Assembly (NCBI GenBank): GCA_035528375.1
Contig: DATKYS010000131.1
Location: 1-25,475 of the forward strand
From: a bacterium
GTDB taxonomy: Bacteria > RBG-13-66-14
Direction: 5' to 3'
DNA length: 25,475 nt
Within the stretch, counting starts at the first letter, position 1. Each line of letters opens with the position of its first letter. This document shows, one piece after another, positions 15,270 to 23,547 of the stretch. The translations under genes and the position numbers were made by a program. Under the pieces are notes generated by a model. The model was not told the origin of the DNA. It worked only from the letters and a program-made list of their open reading frames with translations, and searched no databases.

Positions 15270-16741
15270 CGCCGCTACACAAGGAAGAGGAGCTTCAAAC
15301 ATCTGTTGAGGTTTCCCAAGAGGATTTACAGTGGAGCACTGTGAGCCTGTTGAGCGATGTGCTCACTAGGAGAAACAAAAAGGTGCGTCTTGAGGCGAGT
15401 GTTTTTGGCATTGAGGGGAGACATGCCCGTGAGGTATTAAAGCAGAACAAATGGCCACGCAATCAATTGGTTGGTGATACAGGCTTAGCAACAGCTTATT
15501 ATCCAAGCAGGTTTTCTCGGGTATATCAAGAAGATAAAACGTACCCATTTATTACCCCAAAGCAAATTGAGGATATTAAACCAGAGCCCAAGGGTTATCT
15601 ATCAAAGTTATGCGAGGTTGATTTAAAAGGCTTAATGCCTTCTTCTGGAGAGGTATTGGTTACAAGGTCCGGCTCTGTAGGTAGATGTGCCTATGTAAAT
15701 AAAACCCTTGAAGAATACGCGGTTAGTGATGATGTCATTAGATTGCATGCATATCAAAAGTGTGATTCTGGATACATCTACGCCTTCTTACGTACAAAAA
15801 TCGGTCAAACACTTGTTACCACAAACCAATATGGGGCAGTCATCAAGCATATTGAGCCAGAGCACCTAGAAAACATTCCAATACCCGTCCCTCCAAATGA
15901 GTTGAAGAAGAAGATCCATGATTTAATCGTACACTCCTATGAACTGCGAGATGAATCCAACGCCTTGCTTGACGAGGCTGAAAGCCTACTCTACAAAGCG
16001 CTCAACTTGCCGCCGATTGATAAATTAAAACCTGCATATCTGACGGATTCTGGTCTAAGGAGCTATCCTGTAAAGCTGTCTGAGTTTGATTCAAGGCTTG
16101 ACGGTTCTTACCACGTACCGATTATCAATGAAATCTTGAATGTCTTACAGAAGGAAGCGGCAGAAGTCACAAATGTAGGGAACCCGCGCATTTCTACAAA
16201 GGTTATTCTTCCCAATAGATTTACGAGGGTATATGTAGAGGAAGGGCAAGGAACTGTGTTTTTCGGCCACAAACAGATATTCCAAGTTGACCCTTCTGAT
16301 AAGAAATATCTATCAGTAGCCTATCATAGAAATAAGTTAGAGAATGAACTGGTATTAAAGGAAAACATGGTATTGATTTCAAGGAGCGGTACTATAGGAA
16401 AAGTTATGCTTACCCCGAAACATTGGGAGAGATGGGTTATTAACGAGCATGTAATTCGGGTCGTACCGGCGGATAATGAGATAGCTGGATACTTGAGCGT
16501 GTTTCTAAACTCCGACTATGGTTGGACGCTTGTTACTAGATTTACCTACGGCATGAACGTAGATGAAATAGATGATATGCAGGTATCTCGGGTTCCTGTA
16601 CCGTTGCTTAAAGACATAGAAATGCAAAAGCATATAAATAACCTTGCTTTGGAAGCCAACAAAATGCGCACGAAGGCTTACTACGCCGAGCAAAAGGCGA
16701 TTCAAATTACTAATGAAGAAGTGATATACAATGCGCGGTAG
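15263..16741 (+). CDS. HsdS-like DNA specificity subunit
   Basis: 492 residues from ATG 15263, chosen because AGGAGGG lies six bases upstream; it overlaps the methylase stop by seven bases. Two similar halves are visible. Each has a target-recognition domain ending in a G-x-V-L-[VI]-[ST]-RSG-[ST]-[VI]-G pattern (VLVTRSGSVGR near 130; VLISRSGTIGK near 375), then a YL/YIYAFL-x-S/T-x-x-G-x-x-L-V-T segment, then an I-P-V-P or V-P-V-P element and a helical spacer (KIHDLIVHSYELRDESNALLDEAE in the first). This tandem TRD-spacer layout is that of type I S subunits and recognises a split site. The sequence specificity cannot be read from this. Strongly A+T-rich like its partner. The last codons, AATGCGCGGTAG, repeat the first bases of comB (AATGCGCG). 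Confidence 0.9.
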   Translation: MVAPLHKEEELQTSVEVSQEDLQWSTVSLLSDVLTRRNKKVRLEASVFGIEGRHAREVLKQNKWPRNQLVGDTGLATAYYPSRFSRVYQEDKTYPFITPKQIEDIKPEPKGYLSKLCEVDLKGLMPSSGEVLVTRSGSVGRCAYVNKTLEEYAVSDDVIRLHAYQKCDSGYIYAFLRTKIGQTLVTTNQYGAVIKHIEPEHLENIPIPVPPNELKKKIHDLIVHSYELRDESNALLDEAESLLYKALNLPPIDKLKPAYLTDSGLRSYPVKLSEFDSRLDGSYHVPIINEILNVLQKEAAEVTNVGNPRISTKVILPNRFTRVYVEEGQGTVFFGHKQIFQVDPSDKKYLSVAYHRNKLENELVLKENMVLISRSGTIGKVMLTPKHWERWVINEHVIRVVPADNEIAGYLSVFLNSDYGWTLVTRFTYGMNVDEIDDMQVSRVPVPLLKDIEMQKHINNLALEANKMRTKAYYAEQKAIQITNEEVIYNAR

Positions 16742-16747
16742 TACCTA

Positions 16748-17461
16748 ATGCGCGTTGAAGTGGCGTTGGGGCCGGGGGAGTGGGCGACGGCGGAGCTCGA
16801 CGGGCGTACCGCCGTGGTCTTGGACGTCCTGCGCGCCACGACCACGGTCACCACGGCCCTTTTCAACGGCGCGGCGGCGGTCGTCCCCTTCGCCGACCTG
16901 GAGGAATGCCGGGCTTATAAAAAAATTGAGCCTGACGTTCTTCTGGGCGGGGAGCGGGAAGGCGTCCGCCCGCCGGGCTTCGACCTGGGCAACTCACCCC
17001 TTGAATACACGCCCGAAAAGGTCGCCGGCCGGCGAATCGCCTACACCACCACCAACGGCACCCGGGCGCTCGCAGCCTGCCGTGGGGCGGAGGAGGTCCT
17101 TCTCGGGGCGCTGGTGAACCGCCGGGCGGTGGCGGAAAGGCTGGCCGCAGGCCACCGGGACGCGACGCTGGTGTGCGCCGGAAAACGCGGCGGGTCAAAC
17201 CTTGAAGATACCTACTGCGCAGGTGCTATAATAGACTCGATGGAGAGCTTGGCCGCCGACGGGGTTGACCTCTCCGACCGGGCCCTGATCGTCCTGGCGC
17301 TGTTCCGGGCCCCGGACGCCGGAGCCGTCCTGGAGCGTTGCGAGCACGGGCGGGCCCTGGTCGGTCTGGGATTCTCGGACGACGTGGCCTACTGCGGGCG
17401 CATGGATGTCGTCGGGACCGTGGGCGTCCTCGAAAACGGTGAGATACGCGCCGCCCGCTGA
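16748..17461 (+). CDS. comB: 2-phosphosulfolactate phosphatase family protein (ComB)
   Basis: 237 residues, the usual length. ComB removes phosphate from 2-phosphosulfolactate in the coenzyme M / sulfolactate pathway, but many bacteria have homologues without that pathway. Family marks: VVLDVLRATTTVTTAL (about 23-38) with the catalytic Asp26, GGEREG near 67-72, FDLGNSP near 79-85, TTTNGTRAL near 98-106, CAGKRGG near 143-149, and EDTYCAGAI near 152-160. The start at 16748 has no good Shine-Dalgarno sequence, being just six bases after the hsdS stop, as if its original leader was displaced. No comA or comC is nearby, so the specific substrate is unproven. G+C returns to the high background here. 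Confidence 0.85.
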   Translation: MRVEVALGPGEWATAELDGRTAVVLDVLRATTTVTTALFNGAAAVVPFADLEECRAYKKIEPDVLLGGEREGVRPPGFDLGNSPLEYTPEKVAGRRIAYTTTNGTRALAACRGAEEVLLGALVNRRAVAERLAAGHRDATLVCAGKRGGSNLEDTYCAGAIIDSMESLAADGVDLSDRALIVLALFRAPDAGAVLERCEHGRALVGLGFSDDVAYCGRMDVVGTVGVLENGEIRAAR

Positions 17462-17470
17462 CGGGTAAAA

Positions 17471-18952
17471 ATGTACGAGGACCTGCTGTACAAGATAATG
17501 GAGGCCATCGCGGGCGATACGGCCCACGAGGCCCACTTCAACCGCATCAGCCCCTCCGACATCGAGGACGCCGACACCTGCATCATGCTGGCGCTCTTCT
17601 ACCGCCGGCGCGCCGACCACGAGCGGGCCCAACTCTTCGAAGACCAGGCCAAGCTCTTGACCGATGCCGCCTTCGTCCGTACGCGGTCGAGTCGCGAAGA
17701 CCGCCCCAACCTCAAATCAGGGGTACCGATGTCCGACGATATTCTGGACGAGGTCCGCGCGGCTCTGGCCGGCGGTCCCGGAACGCCCGCCGCCAAGTTC
17801 GCCCACATCTTGCCCGAAAAGCTCGACGACGTGACCACCTGCAACGCCCTGGGCGATATGTACGCCAGGATCGGCAACTCGCAGCGGGCCTTCGCCTTCT
17901 ACCACCGGGCCGCCCAGCTCTACAAGGAGGACGGCTACAACACGAAGTCCATCGCCATCCTGCGCAAGGCCACGCGCCTCGGCTCGCCGCCGGTGGACGC
18001 TTTGTGGGAGCTGGGTGAGCTCTACGCCGCCGAGGGCTTCAAGGCCGAGGCCTCCGGGCAGTTCCTCCGCTTCGCCGACTCGAACCGCCGCGCCGGCGAC
18101 GCCCTGGCCGTTCTGAAGGCTTACGAGCGCATCGTCTCCCTGGACCCGAATAACTCCCATATCGCGGTCATCCTCGCCGATATGTACGCCAAGAGCGGGC
18201 TGTTGGAGAAGGCCGGACGGGAGTACGAGCGCGCCCTCGACCTCTTGCGCGACCACCAGGAGTTGGAGGAGATCAAGAGAATCGCCGAGAAGCTCAAGGC
18301 CCTGCACGTTCCGTCCATCGAACGGCCCGAGGAGACCAGGCCCGTCAGCCGCCGCGAATCCTCCGACCTCATCGTCATCCCCGAGGGCGGGATGGAGCTC
18401 GACATCGTTGAGGAGGAGCCTCCGGAAATTATTGCGGAGCCGGAGTACGAATCCGTCTTCGAGGAGGAGACCACCGACGAGCTCCTCGAGGAGCCGACCA
18501 CGGACGAGGGCACCGGGGTCATCCTCTACGCCAGCTTCGACAAAATCATCAGCGAATTCAAGCAGGCGATGAGCACCCTCACCGAGGGGGACGACCCCCA
18601 GGGGCACTACGACCTGGGTATCGCCTACAAGGAGATGGGGATGCTCAACGAGGCGATAATCGAGCTCCAGGCGGCCTCCCGGCACGCGGAGTTCCAGACC
18701 AAGGCGCTGCCCGTCCTGGCCGACTGCTTCGTGGACAAGAAGATGCCCGAGCTGGCGGTGAAGCAACTGGAGAGGGCCATCACCCTCACCGACTCGGAGC
18801 AGGAGCTCCTGGCCATGCACTACCAGGCGGCGATGCTCTGCCTCCAGCTCGACCGGCGCGCCGAGGCCATCGAGCACCTCCGGAATTGCTACTCCATGGA
18901 CGCCGATTACCTCGACGTGTCCAGGCGTCTCGACCGGCTGACGAAGAAGTGA
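17471..18952 (+). CDS. TPR-repeat protein with acidic linker
   Basis: 493-residue soluble protein without signal peptide or membrane spans. The first 85 residues and residues 87-165 form two related modules (I-x-P-x-x-I/L-D-D-x-x-T-C-x-x-L-x-x-x-Y motifs). TPR-like helix pairs continue to about 285. Residues about 305-350 are a Glu/Asp-rich low-complexity linker (EEEPPEII, EEETTDELLEEPTTDEG). A second TPR block follows (about 365-490) with PQGHYDLGIAYKEMGMLNEA as a clear TPR. Architecture like FrzS- or PilF-type scaffold proteins, but I cannot assign a pathway. It starts nine bases after comB with little Shine-Dalgarno signal. An internal ATG at 17729 (MSDDILDEV) could be an alternative start. 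Probably co-transcribed with comB. Confidence 0.85.
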   Translation: MYEDLLYKIMEAIAGDTAHEAHFNRISPSDIEDADTCIMLALFYRRRADHERAQLFEDQAKLLTDAAFVRTRSSREDRPNLKSGVPMSDDILDEVRAALAGGPGTPAAKFAHILPEKLDDVTTCNALGDMYARIGNSQRAFAFYHRAAQLYKEDGYNTKSIAILRKATRLGSPPVDALWELGELYAAEGFKAEASGQFLRFADSNRRAGDALAVLKAYERIVSLDPNNSHIAVILADMYAKSGLLEKAGREYERALDLLRDHQELEEIKRIAEKLKALHVPSIERPEETRPVSRRESSDLIVIPEGGMELDIVEEEPPEIIAEPEYESVFEEETTDELLEEPTTDEGTGVILYASFDKIISEFKQAMSTLTEGDDPQGHYDLGIAYKEMGMLNEAIIELQAASRHAEFQTKALPVLADCFVDKKMPELAVKQLERAITLTDSEQELLAMHYQAAMLCLQLDRRAEAIEHLRNCYSMDADYLDVSRRLDRLTKK

Positions 18953-19096
18953 CGGCCGGGCGGGAGGCTCGAAGGTTGCCCTGTTTCTTTGGGGAAATCG
19001 GGTCGCGAGCTTGCGGGGCGGTCGCTTCCCGCGGGATCGTTTGAGCGAAAAAATGGGGGCCGAGCGCCCCTCTGTCTATAGCCGGGAACGAGGAGA

Positions 19097-19151
19097 CAAG
19101 GGGTTTTGCCGGGGGCATAGCTCGCTTCGCTCGGTTAAACCCCTTGCCCCC
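19097..19151 (+). promoter_or_regulatory. Two overlapping, competing hairpins ahead of the M16 peptidase
   Basis: CAAGGGGTTT (19097-19106) pairs perfectly with AAACCCCTTG (19137-19146). GGGGGCA (19111-19117) pairs with TGCCCCC (19145-19151). The right arms share 19145-19146, so the two stems cannot both form fully. The structure ends nine bases before the start codon, where there is no Shine-Dalgarno sequence. It could be a leader switch or a degenerate repeat. The rest of 18953-19096 holds only a weak GGGGC/GCCCC hairpin near 19053-19067. Confidence 0.45.
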
Positions 19152-19159
19152 AAAATCAA

Positions 19160-21766
19160 ATGAACGAAGAACAGCTTCTCCGGGGGAACGGCACCGTGGT
19201 CCGGGATACCGGCTCGGGCCTGAGGGTCATCGTGCGCCGGGACCCCGCCGTCCCGGTGGTCACCGTGTGGGTCTGGGTGGGCGTGGGCAGCGTGAACGAG
19301 CCCGACGGAACGGGCGGCATCTCCCACGTCATCGAGCACATGGCCTTCAAGGGGACCCCGACCCGGGGCGTGGGGGAGATCAGCCGCGAGATAGAATCCC
19401 ACGGCGGCTTCATCAACGCCTTCACCGGCCACTACGCCACGGCCTACTTCGTCAGCCTCCCCCGGGAGCACGCGGGGCTCGGCGTCGAGGTCCTGGCTGA
19501 CGCGTTGTCCAACCCGCTCTTCGACCCGGACGAGCTGGCGCGGGAGCTCGAGGTCGTCGCCGAAGAGATAAGGATGCGCGACGACCAGCCCGGGACGCGG
19601 CTGTGGGAGTCGGCCGCCGGACAGGTCTACACCGTCCACCGCATGGGGCGCTCAGTCGGCGGCCACCTCGACGTGGTCAAGACCTTCACCCGCGACCAGG
19701 TCCTCGACCACCACCGCCGGCACTACACGCCGCGCAACTCCAGGGTGGTGGTGGTCGGCGACGTGGAGCCCGAGAAAATCTTTTCCGAGGTGGAACGGCG
19801 CTTTTCCGCCTACGGCCGCCCCTACCGCGAACCGGACCCCACCCCTCCGGAGCCGGAGCAGCTCGGGCCCCGGTTCAGGGTCGAGGAGATGCCGGTGAAC
19901 CGCGCCCACCTGGCCCTGGCCTGGCCCACCCCCGGGCAGCTCCACCCCGACACCCCCTCCCTGGACATCCTGACCGGCGTGGCCGGCGACGGCCTCTCCA
20001 GCCGCCTCTACCGCCGGGTTAAGGACGAGCTGAACCTGGTGGACGACATCTCGGCCTCCCTGGTGATCGGCGACGACGCCGGCATCTTCTACGTTGACTG
20101 CGAGCTGGACCCCGCCGACGTCCGGCGGGCCCTGGCGGCGATTCTGGGCGAGACGGCGCTGCTCCGGAATCGGCCCGCGGGGCCTTACGAGCTGAACCGG
20201 GTCCGCAACACGGTGGAGCTCTCATACCTCCAGGAGCGCGAGACCGTGGAGGGACAGGCGCACGAGCTGGCCCACTACGACCACCTGGGCGACTGGCGCC
20301 GGGCCGAGGAGTACCTCCGCGGTCTCTACGCGGTCAGCGCCGAATCGGTCCTCGGGGCGGCCGGACGGTACCTCGCCCCGGAGAAGCTCAGCGTGGCGCT
20401 GGTCGTCCCCCCGGGGCGGGCGGCGGAGCTGGGGAACCTGGAGCCCGCGGCCGACCATTCGTCACCGCCGCCGGTCCGCCGGCCCCCCGCGGAGATGCCC
20501 CCCCGCCCCGTTTCCCCCTCACCGGTTTCGGTCGAGGAGACGGTCCTGGGTAACGGTGTGCGCCTGGTCCTCCGCCGCAACACCACCCGCGCCCTGGCGT
20601 CGGTGGCAGCCTTCACCACCGGGGGGCTTTTCGAGGAGCCCGCCGAGCTCGAGGGTGTGACCAATTTCGCCCTGGAGATGGCGCTGCGCGGCACCCGCGA
20701 GCACGACGCCCGCGAATTCCACGCCCTCGCGGAGTACTACGGGGCGGAGCTGGACACCGACGTGCAGCGCGACTTCTACGGGTTCAAGCTGGACTGCGCC
20801 GCCCGCCACCTGGACCCGGGGCTGGCCCTCCTCGCCGAGGCCCTGACGCGGCCCGCCTTCCCCGAAAGCGAGCTGGAGCCTAAGCGGAGCGACATCCTGG
20901 CCGAAATCGCCACCCGGACCGACGACGCGTCGGCGTACACCCTGGGCCGTGTCAACACCGCCCTCTACGGGGGGCGGGGGTACGGGCGCTTCCTGGACGG
21001 GCGCGAGGAGACGGTGCGCGTCCTGGACGCCGCGGCGCTCTCGGGGTGGTACGGCGACCGCTTGCGGGCGGACAGTCTGGTCATCGGCGTCAGCGGCGAC
21101 TTCGAGCGCGACCCCCTCGTCGCGCGGCTCGAGGAGCTGTTCGGCGGGCTTCGGCGGGGTGACGGTCCGCCCGATCCCCCCCCGCGCATCTATGGCACGG
21201 ACAACGTGGAGGAGCGGCTGCCCAAGCAGCAGACCCACGTGGCGCTGGCCTTCCCCGCTCCGGCGCTGGGCGACGACCGGCGTTTCGCCGCCGGTGTGCT
21301 GGCCCAGGGGCTGAACGGGGCCGGGAGGAGGCTCTTCGTCGAGTTGCGCGACCGGCTTAACCTGGCTTACGTCGTCTTCTTCCTCTACCGACCGCTCCGC
21401 GGCGCGGGTGGGTTCTTCAGCTACATCGCCACCCAGCCGGGACGGGGCGAAGAGGCGCAGGGCGCCCTCCGGGGCGAGCTGGAGCGGGTCGCCCGGGGAG
21501 GGCTCGAGCCCGTCGAGGTGGCCGAGGCCAGGGAGCACGTCGTCGGCCTCTACCAGCTCGGGCGCCAGAGGAACGCGGCGTTGGCCGCCGTTTACGCCGG
21601 CGCCGTGATCCAGGGGCTCACCGCCCGGGACGTGGATCTCTACCCCGAGCGCATCGCCGCCGTCACCCACGACGAGGTCAACGCCCTGGCGGCGGAATGT
21701 CTGGACCCGTCGCGCGGCGTGCGGTGCGTCATCCGGGGGACCCTGCCGGACCGCAAGACGAGGTAG
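19160..21766 (+). CDS. M16 family zinc metallopeptidase, two fused domains (one active, one inactive)
   Basis: 868 residues, equivalent to a fused pair of the usual 420-450-residue M16B subunits. The N-terminal half has the inverted zinc motif HVIEH (56-60) with the third ligand in EVVAEEIRMRDD (E135 or E136), so it is catalytic. The C-terminal half (from about 455) has the same fold but reads NFALEMALRGT where HxxEH is expected, so it is a non-catalytic partner domain, as in heterodimeric mitochondrial-processing-type peptidases. Between them is a Pro-rich linker (about 433-455). There is no signal peptide, so it is probably cytoplasmic. Likely substrate: small unfolded peptides; the PqqL or processing-peptidase role is not determinable. 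The stop is two bases before the GTG of the NuoF-like gene, which suggests one transcript. Confidence 0.93.
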   Translation: MNEEQLLRGNGTVVRDTGSGLRVIVRRDPAVPVVTVWVWVGVGSVNEPDGTGGISHVIEHMAFKGTPTRGVGEISREIESHGGFINAFTGHYATAYFVSLPREHAGLGVEVLADALSNPLFDPDELARELEVVAEEIRMRDDQPGTRLWESAAGQVYTVHRMGRSVGGHLDVVKTFTRDQVLDHHRRHYTPRNSRVVVVGDVEPEKIFSEVERRFSAYGRPYREPDPTPPEPEQLGPRFRVEEMPVNRAHLALAWPTPGQLHPDTPSLDILTGVAGDGLSSRLYRRVKDELNLVDDISASLVIGDDAGIFYVDCELDPADVRRALAAILGETALLRNRPAGPYELNRVRNTVELSYLQERETVEGQAHELAHYDHLGDWRRAEEYLRGLYAVSAESVLGAAGRYLAPEKLSVALVVPPGRAAELGNLEPAADHSSPPPVRRPPAEMPPRPVSPSPVSVEETVLGNGVRLVLRRNTTRALASVAAFTTGGLFEEPAELEGVTNFALEMALRGTREHDAREFHALAEYYGAELDTDVQRDFYGFKLDCAARHLDPGLALLAEALTRPAFPESELEPKRSDILAEIATRTDDASAYTLGRVNTALYGGRGYGRFLDGREETVRVLDAAALSGWYGDRLRADSLVIGVSGDFERDPLVARLEELFGGLRRGDGPPDPPPRIYGTDNVEERLPKQQTHVALAFPAPALGDDRRFAAGVLAQGLNGAGRRLFVELRDRLNLAYVVFFLYRPLRGAGGFFSYIATQPGRGEEAQGALRGELERVARGGLEPVEVAEAREHVVGLYQLGRQRNAALAAVYAGAVIQGLTARDVDLYPERIAAVTHDEVNALAAECLDPSRGVRCVIRGTLPDRKTR

Positions 21767-21768
21767 CC

Positions 21769-23532
21769 GTGACCGGAGAATCACTCTCCCTCTTCGACCG
21801 CTGCTGCGAGCGCTGCCGCCACACCGACTCGGAGCCCTGCGGTGACTGGCTCGCCTGCCGCACCGTCGGTCCTTTCTGCCACACGGACCCGAAATGCGAC
21901 GAGGCCAGGACGGCGGTGGCGCGGCGCATCGCCTTCGGCCCCGGAGCCCTCGTCGGGGTGGGGCAGGGCGACTGCGGGCGCGGGGTCGGTTCCGGGGAGG
22001 TCCTGAAGATCCTGGGGAAGGGGCTGCCCGCCGACTCCTTCGAGGTCGTCCCCACCGGCTGCCTGGGCTTCTGCTCGGCGGAGCCGCTGGTCTGGGTGGC
22101 GCGGCCCGCGGAGCCGGTCACCCTCTTCGGCGGCGTCACCCCCGACGACGCCGTCGAACTCGCTTGGCGCCTCGCCGACGGCGTGGGGTGGCCCGAGAAG
22201 GTGCTGGCCTACCTCCCGCCCGCCCTGGCCGAGGAGCGCTCCTTCCGCGACAACCGCCACCTGTACACCGTCGAGGAGGTAAAGGGCGGCTACTACCCCT
22301 TCTTTCTGGACAAGCAGATGCGGCTCGTGACGGCGCACTGCGGCTTGTCCCGTCCGACCAACTTAGACGACCACCTCATGCGCCGGGGGCTGCACCCCCT
22401 CTACGTCCTCATGCGCCACCTGACCCCGGAGGAGGCCTTCGCCTTCCTCGAGGATTCGGGGCTGGAATCGCGCGTCACCGGCGAGCCCGTGGCGCCCGTC
22501 TGGCAGAACTTCTCGGGTACGGAAGGCGGGTTGATCCGCCTCGACCTGCGCGACGGGAGGGCCAATCCGCCCCCCCTCACCCGGCGGCTCCTCGAGGGGC
22601 TCCCCTTCCAGGTCCTCGAATCCCTCCTCCTGCTGGGGCTGGTGACGCGGACCGACCGGGCGGAAATCGTCCTCCCCGACGACTGGGACGGCCTCCACGA
22701 GGCGACGGCGCCCGAGGACGACCTGCTGCGGCGCTACGCCCCCCGGAGCGCGGCGCCCGAGGAGAACCTGCGCACCGCCCTGGAAGCGCTGCGGAGTCGC
22801 GGCCTGACAGGTGACAGCATCCTGGGCACGGACTTCTCCTGCTCGGTGGAGCTCGTCCGCGAGCCTTCGGAGGACGGGGAGGCGCTCGGGGTGGACCTGG
22901 AGACGGTCCTCAACGTGCCGGCCATCCTGGAGATGGGCGGGGAGTGGTTCAGGGGTTACGGCCACGGCCGGCACCCCGGCACGAAGTGCCTTCTGGTGGG
23001 GGGACCACTGGCGGCCAAGGGCTTTCTGGAATTAAACCTGGGCACGCCGCTGGGTGACGTGCTGAACCTGGTCTGTGGTGGCGGCGAGGGTCCCGTCAAC
23101 GAGGCGGCGCTGGACGGCGGCGGGGCGGTGCCGGCGGCGGAGTTCGACGCCGTCCTCGACTTCCCCGACCCGGAGGAGCTGCCCGGCCCGCCGGTCCTGG
23201 GCGCGCCCGCGACGGTCGTCTTCCGGGTCGCCGGGGAGACGGGGGAACCCGGTCCGGCGGAAACCGGGGAGCGGCCCGAGGTCCGCCTCTCGCCCCTGAC
23301 CGGTCTCCTCGCCCGTTACGGGGATATCACCCCGCCCACCGGGCTGCCGGCGAGCGTCCTGTTGGGCTGGCGGATGGCGGGGCAGCGGCTGCTCGTCCTG
23401 ACCACGGGCGCCGACGACGAGGCGGAGCTCTTCCACGCCGGGCGGCTGGCCGGGTACCTGAGCCGGGAGGCACCCCCGGAAATGGCCCGCTGGGCCGCGA
23501 ATCTGTTGAACGCCCTCCACTCCCAACCCTGA
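21769..23532 (+). CDS. Degenerate NuoF/HydB-like protein lacking FMN and C-terminal Fe-S motifs
   Basis: 588 residues from GTG 21769 (GAGG is five to six bases upstream; an ATG at 21697 would lie inside the M16 gene). Residues 12-43 hold seven Cys (C12, C13, C16, C24, C30, C37, C43), unusual for the family. A thioredoxin-like [2Fe-2S] domain follows (GQGDCG with C69; TGCLGFC with C98 and C102; EPLVWV). Then the NuoF core appears: PFFLDKQMRLVTAHCG (177-192), and LTPEEAFAFLEDSGL (218-232). At GRGGAGFPTG it reads ESRVTGEPVAP; at NADEGEPG it reads DLRDGRANPP; the GAYICGEETAL loop is deleted after ILGTDFS (351-357). VDLETVLNVPAI and GTKCLLVGG (375-415) are retained. The C-terminal SCGxCxPCR [4Fe-4S] domain is absent. 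Therefore NAD(P)H/FMN catalysis is improbable. It is followed 15 bases later by the hydrogenase-like gene. Confidence 0.85.
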   Translation: MTGESLSLFDRCCERCRHTDSEPCGDWLACRTVGPFCHTDPKCDEARTAVARRIAFGPGALVGVGQGDCGRGVGSGEVLKILGKGLPADSFEVVPTGCLGFCSAEPLVWVARPAEPVTLFGGVTPDDAVELAWRLADGVGWPEKVLAYLPPALAEERSFRDNRHLYTVEEVKGGYYPFFLDKQMRLVTAHCGLSRPTNLDDHLMRRGLHPLYVLMRHLTPEEAFAFLEDSGLESRVTGEPVAPVWQNFSGTEGGLIRLDLRDGRANPPPLTRRLLEGLPFQVLESLLLLGLVTRTDRAEIVLPDDWDGLHEATAPEDDLLRRYAPRSAAPEENLRTALEALRSRGLTGDSILGTDFSCSVELVREPSEDGEALGVDLETVLNVPAILEMGGEWFRGYGHGRHPGTKCLLVGGPLAAKGFLELNLGTPLGDVLNLVCGGGEGPVNEAALDGGGAVPAAEFDAVLDFPDPEELPGPPVLGAPATVVFRVAGETGEPGPAETGERPEVRLSPLTGLLARYGDITPPTGLPASVLLGWRMAGQRLLVLTTGADDEAELFHAGRLAGYLSREAPPEMARWAANLLNALHSQP

Positions 23533-23547
23533 GCCGAGGGGCGACCG

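Noticed and set aside
19111-19152. Possible tRNA (GGGGGCATAGCTC start and TGCCCCCA end)
   Set aside because: Only about 42 bases, with no anticodon arm or T-loop GGTTCGAATCC; at best a tRNA-like repeat.
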